Assembly: GCF_039529835.1 (NCBI RefSeq)
Contig: NZ_CP154262.1
Coordinates: forward strand, 3,286,001 to 3,350,000
Source: Arthrobacter sp. TMP15
Lineage (GTDB): Bacteria; Actinomycetota; Actinomycetes; Actinomycetales; Micrococcaceae
Reading direction: 5' to 3'
DNA: 64,000 nt
The position numbers were made by a program, and so were the translations under genes. This document shows, piece by piece, positions 25,100-33,246 of this stretch (position 1 is its first letter; each line of letters starts with the position of its first letter). The notes beneath the pieces are model-generated. The model ran no database searches. It was not told the origin of the DNA and worked only from the letters and a program-made list of their open reading frames with translations.

Positions 25100-26422
25100 T
25101 TAGTCCGCGAGCTTCACTCCATGTCCTGTGGCATCAGGAACGCTAGGTTGCTCTTCTGAATCCTCGATGTAATGTTTGGCATTTATCATCACTGCACCGG
25201 CCATCATGACGACCAAACAAATGCCAAGCATGGCGAATGATCCCGCCCAAGAACCTGTCGTGTCATGCATGGAGCCAAAGAAAAGCGGCGCAATACCCGC
25301 CCCGGCATAGCCGATGCCTTGGCTAAAACCGGAGAGCACCGATGAGCCGTGAGTGGTCCGCGAGCGCAAATTGACCATCAGCAAAGCGGTGGCAAAGGTG
25401 CCCTGCCCCAAGCCGGCAAAGGTAACCCACAACCACGTGCCGTCCATTGGGGCCAGGTAGAGACCAACGTGACCGATGCACCAACACACCGCGAAGACAC
25501 TGACAGCCACAATCGGGTTTTTCAATCGAGGAACCCACAACGGCACCAACAAGCTCACGGGCAGACCCACAATAGCGAAATATGCCAGCGCGGTGCCCGC
25601 GGTCGACGAGTCCAGACCTTGGCTGGAGAGATATGGCGGCAACCAAGTGAAATAGACGTAGGTTTGAGCGGAATTTCCAGCCAGAAAGATAGCTAGGCCC
25701 CACGCGACCGGCGAACGCCAGGGCCTGAGCTTGGGAATTTCTGCCTTGTTGTCAGCAGCGGCGTTGTCGGGGCTGGCCGCGCCCAGTTGGGCGGGAGCTC
25801 CGGCGTCGTCCCGTCCATCACTAGCGATACGATTCTTCTGCTTTCGGTCCCGCAGGAATTGGCTAACCCATGGCAGCAGCACCAAAAAACTCATCGAGGC
25901 CCACATCCCCACGGAGACCCGCCAATTACTTCCGGCAGCAACGGGTACGGCAAGTTGCGGGCTGATGGCAGTGCCAACAGCTAAAAGCGTCACGTACCCG
26001 GCGGTCAAGATACCCACGCGGTCCGGGAAGTACTTCTTAACCAGTGGTGGCAGCACCACGTTGCCAATCCCATACCCGGCCATGACCACTGCCGTGAGAG
26101 ACAAAAAAGACCAAACATCCCCTGTGAGGGCACGGACCAACTGCCCGCCCATGGCGAGCAGTATGGACGCAACTAGAACTTTTTCAAGCCCAAACCGACG
26201 AATCAACCCAGGCGTGCCTAGACCAAAGATGGCGAACATGAGCGGTGGCAACATGGCGAGCAGGCCCGTGCTGCTGGCGTCAAAACCAAGTTCGCCACCC
26301 AGTTCCCCCAGCAGCGGAGGAACCACGGATACGGCCGGGCGCAGACTCAGGGCCATGAGTAGAATGCCCAAAAGCGCACCGATGCGCCCTGTCCATGGCC
26401 TCTTCACCAGAAAGTTGTTCAC
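25100..26422 (-). CDS. MFS transporter, CynX/NimT-like
   Basis: A 440-residue permease with 12 predicted helices and a central loop at about residue 200-235 rich in charged and Ala/Asp residues. ALSLRPAVSVVPPLLGEL near the N-terminus and the YGIGNVVLPPLVKKYFPDR motif near residue 120 are typical of the CynX/NimT family (cyanate or nitroimidazole transport-like). It stands alone on the minus strand, so its substrate cannot be inferred from neighbours. Confidence 0.85.
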   Translation of the reverse strand: MNNFLVKRPWTGRIGALLGILLMALSLRPAVSVVPPLLGELGGELGFDASSTGLLAMLPPLMFAIFGLGTPGLIRRFGLEKVLVASILLAMGGQLVRALTGDVWSFLSLTAVVMAGYGIGNVVLPPLVKKYFPDRVGILTAGYVTLLAVGTAISPQLAVPVAAGSNWRVSVGMWASMSFLVLLPWVSQFLRDRKQKNRIASDGRDDAGAPAQLGAASPDNAAADNKAEIPKLRPWRSPVAWGLAIFLAGNSAQTYVYFTWLPPYLSSQGLDSSTAGTALAYFAIVGLPVSLLVPLWVPRLKNPIVAVSVFAVCWCIGHVGLYLAPMDGTWLWVTFAGLGQGTFATALLMVNLRSRTTHGSSVLSGFSQGIGYAGAGIAPLFFGSMHDTTGSWAGSFAMLGICLVVMMAGAVMINAKHYIEDSEEQPSVPDATGHGVKLAD

Positions 26423-26528
26423 TGCCCCACCCTAGCCAATCCCGAGCCGGCTTCGCGTATGTACTCACGATGCAAGACAAACATTTTCGGTAAGATCGTG
26501 CAGAAAATCGTGGCTTGCCACATAGGAT

Positions 26529-26555
26529 GGTGCCAACGGGCACAGTGCCTGCACC
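26529..26555. promoter_or_regulatory. possible HipB operator
   Basis: GGCACAGTGCC (26539-26549) is a perfect odd-centred palindrome, nested between GGTGC (26529-26533) and GCACC (26551-26555), 40-70 bases before hipB. HipB proteins repress their own operon through palindromes, so this is a candidate. There is no similarity check beyond symmetry. Confidence 0.3.
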
Positions 26556-26595
26556 ACAGACTCGCTAGACCCACCAGGAAAGAGCCGGACCACAC

Positions 26596-26802
26596 ATGGA
26601 TGCCACCGATCTGGGCACTACCCTCCGGGCTAGGCGCAAATCGTTGCACCTGACACAAAACGAAACAGCTGACCTGGCCGACATCTCCACGCGAGTACTT
26701 AGCGACCTGGAAAATGGCCGGGCAACCGTGCGGTTGGACATCCTCACTGCTGTGGCATCGGCGCTGGGGATGAGCTTGAGTTTGAAAGTGTCTGGTTCAT
26801 GA
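26596..26802 (+). CDS. hipB: HipB-type antitoxin, XRE family
   Basis: A 68-residue helix-turn-helix protein: LGTTLRARRKSLHLTQNETA, DLADISTRVLSDLENGR and a short C-terminal ALGMSLSLKV segment. It matches HipB antitoxins that dimerise, bind the operon promoter and hold the HipA kinase inactive. Its TGA overlaps the ATG of hipA by four bases, so the two are made together. Confidence 0.88.
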   Translation: MDATDLGTTLRARRKSLHLTQNETADLADISTRVLSDLENGRATVRLDILTAVASALGMSLSLKVSGS

Positions 26803-28061
26803 AGAATCCTGAAGATGCCAAAACAGTTTCTCAGGCAGTAATTTATAAAAAGGGCCAAGCGGCGGCAACATTGATCCGCTACCCCAGCCTGGGTGTTGTA
26901 TTTTCCTACCTGCCCGGTTACCTCAGCGACGGCGGCGCAGCGATCGCCTCCACCCTGCCGGTCATTGACGTTCCAGTGACATTCGGCCCCGGTAACGTGC
27001 CGGCATTCTTCGCCGGGCTGCTGCCAGAAGGTGCGCGCCTGGCCAAACTGCGGTGGGCGGCAAAAACCACGCTCGCAGATGAATTCTCCTTGCTTCTTGC
27101 AGCGGGTGAAAATCCCGTGGGTGATGTCCAAATCGTTCCGGCTGGCACCAAACCCGAGAGCATTCCGGCACTGCTGACGGTGGAAAAATCGATGGACAAC
27201 GTTCGTTTTGCTGACTTTTGCGCGGAGAGCGGACCGGTGGACCGCTCCGCTTTGGCAGGTTCCCAAAGCAAGGTCACGGCCTCATACCGTCACGACAAGG
27301 ACCCCACGCGCGCCTATCTCCTGAAGTTCAACGATGGAAGCCACACCCGCCAGGTGGAAACGGAGTTCATGCTGCTGAACAAGGCCAAGGCACTTGCAAT
27401 CCCAGTGGCGGATGCCCGTTTGGTCTACGACGGCGTTGGCCAAGCCGCGTTGCTCATCTCCCGTTTTGATAGGTCACCGGTTGGCTCGTTGGCGGTTGAG
27501 GATTGTGCCCAGCTGATGGGTTTGGGGCCAAGCAGAAAATATTCGGTACCCAGTGAAGCAGTTGCTGCCACTGCAGTAAGCATGTGTGCGGCTCGTGGCT
27601 TAGCGGCGCGAAACATTTTTCTGCAGTTTCTTTTTGCCTGGTTGACCGGCAATGGTGATCTGCATGCCAAAAACATTTCCGTGCTTCAACATCCCAATGG
27701 TGAATGGTTTATAGCTCCTGCCTACGATTTACAGTGCACACTGGCGGCGGAGATTGAGCAGGGGTTCGCCGCCGGCGTTCCCGGGGGGATCCTAACCGAC
27801 CTCACCGACGGGGACCCCTCCCGTGATCCTGGTATGGCATTACCCGTGGGAGGTAGTGCGGGCAGTCGCACCGGATTGGAGCGCAATGACTGGCTCCGTT
27901 TTGGCCGCGCCTTGCACATCCCGGAACGGCTGGTGACAAAGTGCATTGACAAGGCACTGGCAGCTTCGGTGATAACCACGGCGGAACTGCCGTTCGAGCG
28001 GCACGTGAGCAACGCCGTCGTGCGCGTTCTGGGGATTCGGCGCGCCGCAATCCAGCGGTGA
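26799..28061 (+). CDS. hipA: HipA-type serine/threonine kinase toxin
   Basis: A 420-residue kinase. The N-terminal HipA_N region includes SYLPGYLSDGG and FFAGLLPEGARL. The nucleotide-binding GSQSKVTAS segment is at residues 154-162, the catalytic loop WLTGNGDLHAKN is at 281-292 with Asp287, and the magnesium-binding Asp310 is in APAYDLQ. All key residues of the fold look intact, so the toxin is likely active. In E. coli HipA phosphorylates glutamyl-tRNA synthetase and causes persistence; the target here is unknown. It overlaps hipB by four bases, the normal module. Confidence 0.88.
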   Translation: MKNPEDAKTVSQAVIYKKGQAAATLIRYPSLGVVFSYLPGYLSDGGAAIASTLPVIDVPVTFGPGNVPAFFAGLLPEGARLAKLRWAAKTTLADEFSLLLAAGENPVGDVQIVPAGTKPESIPALLTVEKSMDNVRFADFCAESGPVDRSALAGSQSKVTASYRHDKDPTRAYLLKFNDGSHTRQVETEFMLLNKAKALAIPVADARLVYDGVGQAALLISRFDRSPVGSLAVEDCAQLMGLGPSRKYSVPSEAVAATAVSMCAARGLAARNIFLQFLFAWLTGNGDLHAKNISVLQHPNGEWFIAPAYDLQCTLAAEIEQGFAAGVPGGILTDLTDGDPSRDPGMALPVGGSAGSRTGLERNDWLRFGRALHIPERLVTKCIDKALAASVITTAELPFERHVSNAVVRVLGIRRAAIQR

Positions 28062-28088
28062 AACCCACCGGAAACCCACCCGTGCACT

Positions 28089-28118
28089 TTTACTGACGAA
28101 TTGCCGGTAAACTGTCAG
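28089..28118. promoter_or_regulatory. possible TetR autoregulatory site
   Basis: Two nested inverted pairs, TTTAC/GTAAA (28089-28093, 28107-28111) and CTGAC/GTCAG (28093-28097, 28114-28118), end one base before the TetR start codon. The closeness suggests an operator overlapping a short or leaderless promoter. Confidence 0.3.
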
Positions 28119-28119
28119 C

Positions 28120-28746
28120 ATGCCTCGAATAGCCGCCCCCACGAACGCGGCACAGCGCGCCCAAACGCAGCGTAAGATCCTCGACGCTTTCGGCGAGCTC
28201 CTGTTTACGCACGGCCTTCCGGGCCTGACAATGACTGATGTGGCCAGGACAGCGGGCGTGGGTAGAACCGCCGTCTATAACTATTTTGCCGACCTTGAAC
28301 AGCTTTTGGTGGCTTACGCACTGGATGAAACCGGCAAATTTGTTACCGATCTAAAGGCCAGGTTGGATGGTCTGGCGAATCCTGTGGACCGCTTGTCCGT
28401 CTACGTGCGCGCGCAGCTTGAGGATCTCACCCGCCGGCACCTGCCGCCGGGCCCAGCCATGCGCTCGGTGCTCTCCAGTGAGTCCTTTGCCAAATTAGGT
28501 GTCCATGTTGGCGAACTTAACACCTTGCTAATAGACATTCTGCGCACGGGCATGGATCAAGGCTTCCTGCCGGAGGCTGACGTTGAAGGGTTGGTGCAGC
28601 TCATCCACGGTTCATTGACAGCCAGTGCTTCACGGCGCAACACCGAGATCCCCGATGAAGAGAACATTGCCGCGGCGGTGAGGTTTATCCAAGCGGGCGT
28701 TGGCGCTACTTTCGATGAGCAAGGCCGACCAACCGTTCTTGCTTAG
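28120..28746 (+). CDS. TetR/AcrR family transcriptional regulator
   Basis: A 208-residue repressor. The N-terminal helix-turn-helix reads ILDAFGELLFTHGLPGLTMT then DVARTAGVGRTAVYNYFAD, near residues 16-60. The remaining all-helical domain binds an unknown ligand. No obvious target gene lies beside it: the next gene is convergent and the previous is hipA. It may regulate itself through the inverted repeats at its start. Confidence 0.88.
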   Translation: MPRIAAPTNAAQRAQTQRKILDAFGELLFTHGLPGLTMTDVARTAGVGRTAVYNYFADLEQLLVAYALDETGKFVTDLKARLDGLANPVDRLSVYVRAQLEDLTRRHLPPGPAMRSVLSSESFAKLGVHVGELNTLLIDILRTGMDQGFLPEADVEGLVQLIHGSLTASASRRNTEIPDEENIAAAVRFIQAGVGATFDEQGRPTVLA

Positions 28747-28795
28747 CGGCGTTTTCTAGCGCTCAGCTGGGGCCAGAGCGGCTAGGGCAGCCTGG

Positions 28796-29620
28796 CTATC
28801 CGCCAATTGGCGCGGTGACCGCCGGTTCGCTGGGTGGTGGGCTAGGCGGTGGGCTGAGCCGCGGGCAAGAGAGAGCTCCCGGGGTTTGATCCACTTTGGG
28901 CGGGGCCACAAGTCCGTTGAACAGGCCTGTCACAATCACATCGACAGTGCCGTCCGCACGGTCATCTTGGACATATTCGGAGTTGGGGAAGTTTCGCTGC
29001 ATATTAAAGGCCGCGGCATGGCCGCTAGATCCTGAAATAACAACCGTCGGCGAGGCATAGTCCGTGGACTTATTCTCGATCGCCTTGACGGGATAACCGC
29101 GCTTCGTCAGCTCCTTCGCCACCTGGCCGGCTTTACCTTCGATGCTCCCGCCGTTATAAACGTTCACTGTGACGGTTTTATTGGCGGGGTAGTCAAGTGT
29201 TTCAGCGGGGCAAATTTCCGGCGTCGGGGTGGGTTTATCAGCTCCCAATTTCAGTACGAGTTCCCCCCTTTGCACCATACCCACTAGTACGACGGCGGCT
29301 ACCACCAGCGCTATCAGCAGCACCAAAGTGACGCCGTGGGTGATGCGACGCCGCACCGTGCTGGAAGGGATTTCCGGTGTTTCGGGATCCGGGAAAGCTT
29401 CGGCAAGTCCCTGCGAGTCAACAATATGATGCCCACGCCACGACGTCCCGTCCTTGGCCCTTTTACGTTTCATGCGTAGCTCATAGGCGGCGTCAAGGGC
29501 TTGCCGGCGCGCTTCTCGAACCACTCTTCGCTTTTCACGTGGGGTCAAGAGGACCTCATCGACAGAGTCGGGTGCGGAGGAAGAGCTCTTGGGCGGTTCC
29601 TCCGGGCGCCTAGTCATCAA
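28796..29620 (-). CDS. LytR C-terminal domain protein
   Basis: A 274-residue membrane-anchored protein: a cytoplasmic charged N-terminus (TPREKRRVVREARRQALDAA), one transmembrane helix near residue 95-115, and an extracellular LytR_C domain (VTVNVYNGGSIEGKAGQVAK then ELTKRGYPVKAIENKS) followed by a Pro/Ser-rich tail. The LytR_C domain is found in cell-wall polymer ligases and free proteins like this one; the LCP catalytic domain is absent. It overlaps by 11 bases the end of the upstream small gene and is probably co-transcribed with it. Confidence 0.8.
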   Translation of the reverse strand: MMTRRPEEPPKSSSSAPDSVDEVLLTPREKRRVVREARRQALDAAYELRMKRKRAKDGTSWRGHHIVDSQGLAEAFPDPETPEIPSSTVRRRITHGVTLVLLIALVVAAVVLVGMVQRGELVLKLGADKPTPTPEICPAETLDYPANKTVTVNVYNGGSIEGKAGQVAKELTKRGYPVKAIENKSTDYASPTVVISGSSGHAAAFNMQRNFPNSEYVQDDRADGTVDVIVTGLFNGLVAPPKVDQTPGALSCPRLSPPPSPPPSEPAVTAPIGG

Positions 29621-29909
29621 TCACCAAAACTCGGGCGTGCAGGATGGTGCGCTGGTGCAGGGCGGTACGGACAGCTCGGTGCAGTCCGTCCTCCAGGTAC
29701 AGCGTGTCGCGCCATTGCACTACGTGCGGGAATAAGTCGCCAAAAAATGTGGAGTCCTCGGCCAGAAGCGCTTCAAGGTCCAACTGTGCTTTGGTAGTGA
29801 CAAGTTCAGCCAACCTGACCTGGCGCGGCGCAACACCCGCCCAGTCTTTGGGCGTTATGTAGCCATGGTCTGGGTACGGGCGTTTGTCGCCAACAGCTTT
29901 GAAGATCAC
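29610..29909 (-). CDS. small actinobacterial protein often labelled VapB-family antitoxin
   Basis: A 99-residue protein beginning at GTG with GAAGAG just upstream. It contains the core ARPQVRLAELVTTKAQLDLE-like stretch (residues 28-46) and a C-terminal WRDTLYLEDGLHRAVRTALH segment near residue 67-85. Relatives are widespread in Micrococcaceae ahead of a LytR_C gene and, as I recall, are often annotated as VapB antitoxins, but no PIN-domain toxin is adjacent. LEDGLHRAV resembles the ParB-like phosphate-binding motif, so a ParB-N-like fold is an alternative. The real function is unknown. Confidence 0.6.
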   Translation of the reverse strand: MIFKAVGDKRPYPDHGYITPKDWAGVAPRQVRLAELVTTKAQLDLEALLAEDSTFFGDLFPHVVQWRDTLYLEDGLHRAVRTALHQRTILHARVLVIDD

Positions 29910-30028
29910 CTCTTCAGACTAGGGACTCCACGTCCCTAAAGGAACTGTCGTGCCATCGAACCGCGGAGTGTGTTGCCAAAAGGTTACCGAAACTGGTCTT
30001 CCGCACGCAGCGCTGGGATCATGGATCC

Positions 30029-30916
30029 ATGACTTTATTGCAACCTCCGCTTGCCTTGCTCCTTGATGTGGACGGCCCGCTAGCCAGCCCAGTGAACCGC
30101 CGGGTGTCACCTGAGATCATCACTAACCTGATTGAGCTGGTCCGTCGAGGCATCCCGGTGGTCTTCAACACCGGACGATCTGATGCATTCATCGCCGAGC
30201 AACTCATGGCGCCGATGCTTGTTGCCGGGCTACCGGCAGGCTCCGTGGTGCATGCCATCTGCGAAAAGGGTGCTGTGTGGTTTAGTTTCACCCCCGAGGG
30301 TTCGGGTCCAGTTCACGTGGATGATTCCCTTGTGATGCCCGCAGCATTTGGCGATGAGATTCGAGATCTTGTGGCCGCCAAATATGCCAGCCACATGTTC
30401 TTTGACGAGACCAAACGGGCCATGGTCTCCGTGGAGCAGCACGTTGACGTGGACAGCAGCGGCTACTTGACCCAGCAAGAAGCGTTCGACGCCGATGCGC
30501 TGGCTTTGCTGGCGACCCACGACTTGGGTGCTGTGCGCCTTGAGCACCGGGCGCCGGCGTCAACGGGCCGTATTGATTACCGCGTTGATCCGTCGATTAT
30601 TTCCACAGATATAGAGTCAGTGCGTTTGGGTAAGGATCTGGGGGCCAGCCGCGCAGTTGAACTGCTGGCAGCTCAAGGCATTATTCCCCAGGCCTGGCGC
30701 ACGGTGGGCGATTCCCGCACGGACTACGCCATGGCCGACTGGCTCCACCATCAGGATCACCAGGTCAAACATGTGGATGTACGGCCGGCTGAGGGCGTTC
30801 CTGCCAAGCCCTACCCCATTAAGACTGCCGCTGATCTGAGGCTTGGTGACGAGGTGATCAACGACTTTGCCGGGGCTGCGTTCCTGCAATTTTGGTTGGA
30901 CGCCCTGCCCCACTAA
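30029..30916 (+). CDS. HAD superfamily hydrolase (class IIB-like)
   Basis: A 295-residue phosphatase-like protein. Motif I LLLDVDGPLASP is at residues 10-21 with the nucleophile Asp, motif II FNTGRSDA near 46-53, and motif IV WRTVGDSRTDYAMADWL near 228-244. An insert with a cap domain lies between. The layout suits sugar-phosphate or mannosyl-3-phosphoglycerate phosphatase-like enzymes, but the substrate is not evident. A tandem repeat array begins four bases after its stop. Confidence 0.8.
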   Translation: MTLLQPPLALLLDVDGPLASPVNRRVSPEIITNLIELVRRGIPVVFNTGRSDAFIAEQLMAPMLVAGLPAGSVVHAICEKGAVWFSFTPEGSGPVHVDDSLVMPAAFGDEIRDLVAAKYASHMFFDETKRAMVSVEQHVDVDSSGYLTQQEAFDADALALLATHDLGAVRLEHRAPASTGRIDYRVDPSIISTDIESVRLGKDLGASRAVELLAAQGIIPQAWRTVGDSRTDYAMADWLHHQDHQVKHVDVRPAEGVPAKPYPIKTAADLRLGDEVINDFAGAAFLQFWLDALPH

Positions 30917-30920
30917 CCAT

Positions 30921-31047
30921 CGCTCGCTCACTCCACGTCCGCTTTTCTCTGACGCTCGCTCACTCCACGTTGTGTTTCAGCTGACGCTCGCTCAGTCCAC
31001 GTTGTGTTTCAGCTGACGCTCGCTCACGTGGATGAGCGAGCGTTTCG
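30921..31047. repeat. 32-bp tandem repeat array, left part
   Basis: The 18-base core CGCTCGCTCACTCCACGT begins at 30921, 30953 and 30985 (one mismatch) and a shortened copy at 31017, exactly 32 bases apart. Units 2 and 3 continue alike (TGTGTTTCAGCTGA); unit 1 differs there. The shortened copy forms a perfect 11-base stem, 31016-31026 with 31033-31043. An inverted core lies on the far side of the insertion sequence at 32350-32367, where 20 bases match unit 1. There are no spacers, so it is not a CRISPR array. It may act as a terminator or protein-binding array. Confidence 0.8.
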
Positions 31048-31118
31048 GGGTTAGCGGCCATAATGTGTGTATGCAAAGTGGCTTTTGACCAGTAATCATA
31101 TGGGATGCAGGGCCTTGT

Positions 31119-31137
31119 ACATGCTTTGAAAGCATGT
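31119..31137. promoter_or_regulatory. palindrome abutting the transposase start
   Basis: ACATGCTTT-G-AAAGCATGT is a perfect 9-base stem whose last base touches the ATG at 31138. In the mRNA it would form a hairpin across the ribosome binding region, and could limit transposase translation, as many insertion sequences do. Confidence 0.4.
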
Positions 31138-32295
31138 ATGGTGACAGTTCCCAAGAACCACCCCCGTTGTGGTGTATGTGCTCAGAAGCTTGTGAAGAAC
31201 GGTTCGACCAGTGCAGGTAAAACCCGGTGGCGGTGTAAATCCTGTGGTGCTTCCAGTACTCAATCCAGGGTTGATATCAGCAAGAAAGCAGAGTTCGCCG
31301 CTTTCCAGTCATGGATCACTGGCAAGACCCGTCAGGACGCCCATGCCAGCTCATCACGGACCTTTCGGAGACAGAGTGCTTGGTGTTGGAACGTGGCCCC
31401 ACAAGCCCCTGTGACCGGGGAAATTCACCCGGTGCTCATGCTCGATGGAACGTACTTCAACGGCTGGTGCGTGCTCATTGCTTACACCGGTGATCACGTT
31501 GTTGGCTGGCAGTGGTGCGATCGGGAAAAACATGCTTCCTGGTCAGCGTTACTCAAGCAACTCCCGGCCCCTGCCATGGTCGTCATCGACGGGCACAAAG
31601 GCCTCGAGAGTGCGTTGGGTCAGCACTGGCCAGAAACAAGAGTGCAGCGGTGTTTGTTTCATATTCAACAGAACATCCGTACCCACCTCACGATGCGTCC
31701 GAAACTCGATGCTGGCAAGGAATTACTGGCCCTAGCGAAGGCTTTAACACCGATCCAGTCCCTGGATCAAGCCGCTGTGTGGGTCGGTGAGTTCGCGTCC
31801 TGGGAAGCACGCTGGGAGAAGTTCTTGAAGGACCGCACCTACGCGAAGAAGAACGGTGAAAGGCCCTCACACGTGCGGGCAAACCAGAACTGGTGGTTCA
31901 CGCATCTTCGTCTGCGCCAAGCCCGTGGAACACTAGCCACAGTCCTGCAGAACGATCATCTGTTTACTTGGCTCACCCACGCCACCGAAGACCAGAAACT
32001 CCCTAGGACAACGAGCCCGCTCGAGGGTGGGATCAATGCTGGCTTGAAGCACCTTCTTCGGGACCATCGAGGTCTTAGCGATGATCATGCCAAACGAGCC
32101 GTGGACTGGTACCTCTACCACCACACCGAGGCCCCTAAAGATCCCTGGGACCTAGTGAAGGCCCACCACTGGCAACCAAAAAAGAAGAAACGACAAATGG
32201 TTCACGAGCCCATCGGCCCTGCCCTCTACGACACAGCCTTCAGCCCAGAAGACGGCAATGGAATTCAACAAGGATGGGGCGGAAGAAGCCACTGA
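31138..32295 (+). CDS. IS1249-like transposase, IS256 family
   Basis: Transposase with an N-terminal zinc-ribbon (CGVCAQKLVKNGST and CKSCGAS: two Cys pairs) and a DDE catalytic core: first Asp in MLDGTYFNGW, second in VVIDGHKGLE, Glu in TTSPLEGGINAGL. The Cys/His segment RVQRCLFHIQQNIR lies between, as in IS256 transposases. ATG 31138 was preferred; an in-frame ATG at 31105 would add 11 residues through a palindrome. The reading frame is unbroken from the zinc ribbon to the basic tail, so the element is probably active. Confidence 0.9.
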   Translation: MVTVPKNHPRCGVCAQKLVKNGSTSAGKTRWRCKSCGASSTQSRVDISKKAEFAAFQSWITGKTRQDAHASSSRTFRRQSAWCWNVAPQAPVTGEIHPVLMLDGTYFNGWCVLIAYTGDHVVGWQWCDREKHASWSALLKQLPAPAMVVIDGHKGLESALGQHWPETRVQRCLFHIQQNIRTHLTMRPKLDAGKELLALAKALTPIQSLDQAAVWVGEFASWEARWEKFLKDRTYAKKNGERPSHVRANQNWWFTHLRLRQARGTLATVLQNDHLFTWLTHATEDQKLPRTTSPLEGGINAGLKHLLRDHRGLSDDHAKRAVDWYLYHHTEAPKDPWDLVKAHHWQPKKKKRQMVHEPIGPALYDTAFSPEDGNGIQQGWGGRSH

Positions 32296-32332
32296 CACGC
32301 CCGGGCTGTACACACATTTTGGCCGCTAACCC

Positions 32333-32374
32333 GCGTTTCGCAAAACAGGACGTGGAGTGAGCGAGCGTCTCAGG
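32333..32374. repeat. 32-bp array, right part with inverted core
   Basis: Begins with the second copy of the target duplication GCGTTTCG and contains the inverted core ACGTGGAGTGAGCGAGCG at 32350-32367; 20 bases (32348-32367) are the exact reverse complement of the first unit at 30921-30940. Before the insertion, this would have formed a long stem with the left part. Confidence 0.75.
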
Positions 32375-32393
32375 GGTGTGTGGTTAAACGAAA

Positions 32394-32426
32394 GAAGACC
32401 CGGAATCTTTATGATTCCAGGTCTTC
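32394..32426 (-). terminator. terminator of tRNA-Ser
   Basis: GAAGACCCGGAATC (32394-32407) pairs with GATTCCAGGTCTTC (32413-32426) with one mismatch and a 5-base loop. Read on the minus strand it follows the tRNA 3' end by three bases and is trailed by a T-rich stretch (TTTCGTTT), as in a rho-independent terminator. Confidence 0.8.
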
Positions 32427-32429
32427 CGC

Positions 32430-32517
32430 TGGCGGAGGATGGGGGATTTGAACCCCCGAGGGCGTTAACCCAACACGCGTTCCAGGCGTGCGCCATAGGC
32501 CGCTAGGCGAATCCTCC
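32430..32517 (-). tRNA. tRNA-Ser (anticodon GGA)
   Basis: On the minus strand the acceptor stem GGAGGAT pairs with ATCCTCC, followed by discriminator G and an encoded CCA. The anticodon stem CACGC/GCGTG encloses the loop CTGGAAC, giving GGA; a long variable arm (TTGGGTTAACGCCC) marks class II serine tRNA; the T arm is GGGGG-TTCAAAT-CCCCC. All arms pair cleanly. It reads UCC and UCU serine codons. A terminator follows directly. Confidence 0.95.
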
Positions 32518-32855
32518 AGCTTGCTGTGCGAAACACAGCAGGTTCAAGAGTACCTGACAAAGTACCCAAGTCACGAATCGAAGCGGGCTCTTTTTGGTGA
32601 TAGCAAGAAATAAGGGCAATACGGCCCCGTTCAAGCCCCACCGCCCTCATTCCCCCCTAGCGGTCAATGCCAAAGGCAGACCATGCAGCAGGATCGGGCA
32701 CGCAAGGCACCCAAGCGTCGCAGTCAGCGGTGCTCCGCCGCCTCTACAACACCTATCCAACTTTACAAGATTGTCATATTCGCCCGTCACTAATGCGACG
32801 TTTAGACGTAACAACGAGTTTCGACAGCACTCACGTCACCCATTCCTGGCCGAAA
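32518..32855. other. intergenic, promoter region of tRNA-Ser
   Basis: About 340 bases with no coding frame of normal codon bias. On the minus strand it is upstream of tRNA-Ser and should hold its promoter. No RNA gene, repeat or insertion-sequence end seen. Confidence 0.4.
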
Positions 32856-33068
32856 TCAGTACCCAGCCCGCATAGCCAGCGCTGCTGTGACAAAACCTGA
32901 GAGCGCAAACGCTATGGTCATGATCCACAGGAGTATCTGCTGACCTGAATGGCGATGAACACGCTGAGAGGAGTGGGTTGAAAACACTTCAATACGTGCC
33001 AGCGCCAAAATTCCCGTGCAAAAAGCCAGCACCCAGAAAATCCATTCAAAGAAACCATAAGTCAACAT
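32856..33068 (-). CDS. small hypothetical membrane protein (two helices)
   Basis: A 70-residue protein beginning MLTYGFFEWIFWVLAFCTGI, with a first helix near residues 7-24, a polar loop (EVFSTHSSQRVHRHSGQQ), and a second helix near 43-64 (LLWIMTIAFALSGFVTAALA). An in-frame start 24 codons upstream gives a non-hydrophobic extension that I judge spurious. Small actinobacterial proteins of this shape are typical DUF2516-like candidates, but I do not claim the family. Function unknown. Confidence 0.6.
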   Translation of the reverse strand: MLTYGFFEWIFWVLAFCTGILALARIEVFSTHSSQRVHRHSGQQILLWIMTIAFALSGFVTAALAMRAGY

Positions 33069-33246
33069 GGCGGTCCACTCCCTACAGTGGCCCAAGCAAC
33101 GCAGGGGCCAAACGTTGCGGGACCGGGTTGGCAATGGCATCGGTGCCCCTATGAGGTGAAGCTACCACCGCGGGCAAGGAATTGATATGCCTTCCTAGTT
33201 GCAGCTGGATTCGCACGCATCGCAACAGTCGGGTAGGCTGTTTTTC

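Larger units (their letters stand above)
31048..32332 (+). mobile_element. IS256-family (IS1249-like) insertion sequence, intact
   Basis: A 1285-base element. Its ends are inverted repeats of 24 bases with one mismatch: GGGTTAGCGGCCA... at 31048-31071 and its complement at 32309-32332. An 8-base direct repeat, GCGTTTCG, flanks it at 31040-31047 and 32333-32340, the duplication size expected for IS256. The single transposase gene is complete. It inserted into the 32-bp repeat array, splitting it, and the perfect duplication suggests a fairly recent event. Confidence 0.93.

Noticed and set aside
30921-31030. Tandem repeats as a CRISPR array
   Set aside because: Units are contiguous with a 32-base period and no unique spacers; no cas genes nearby.
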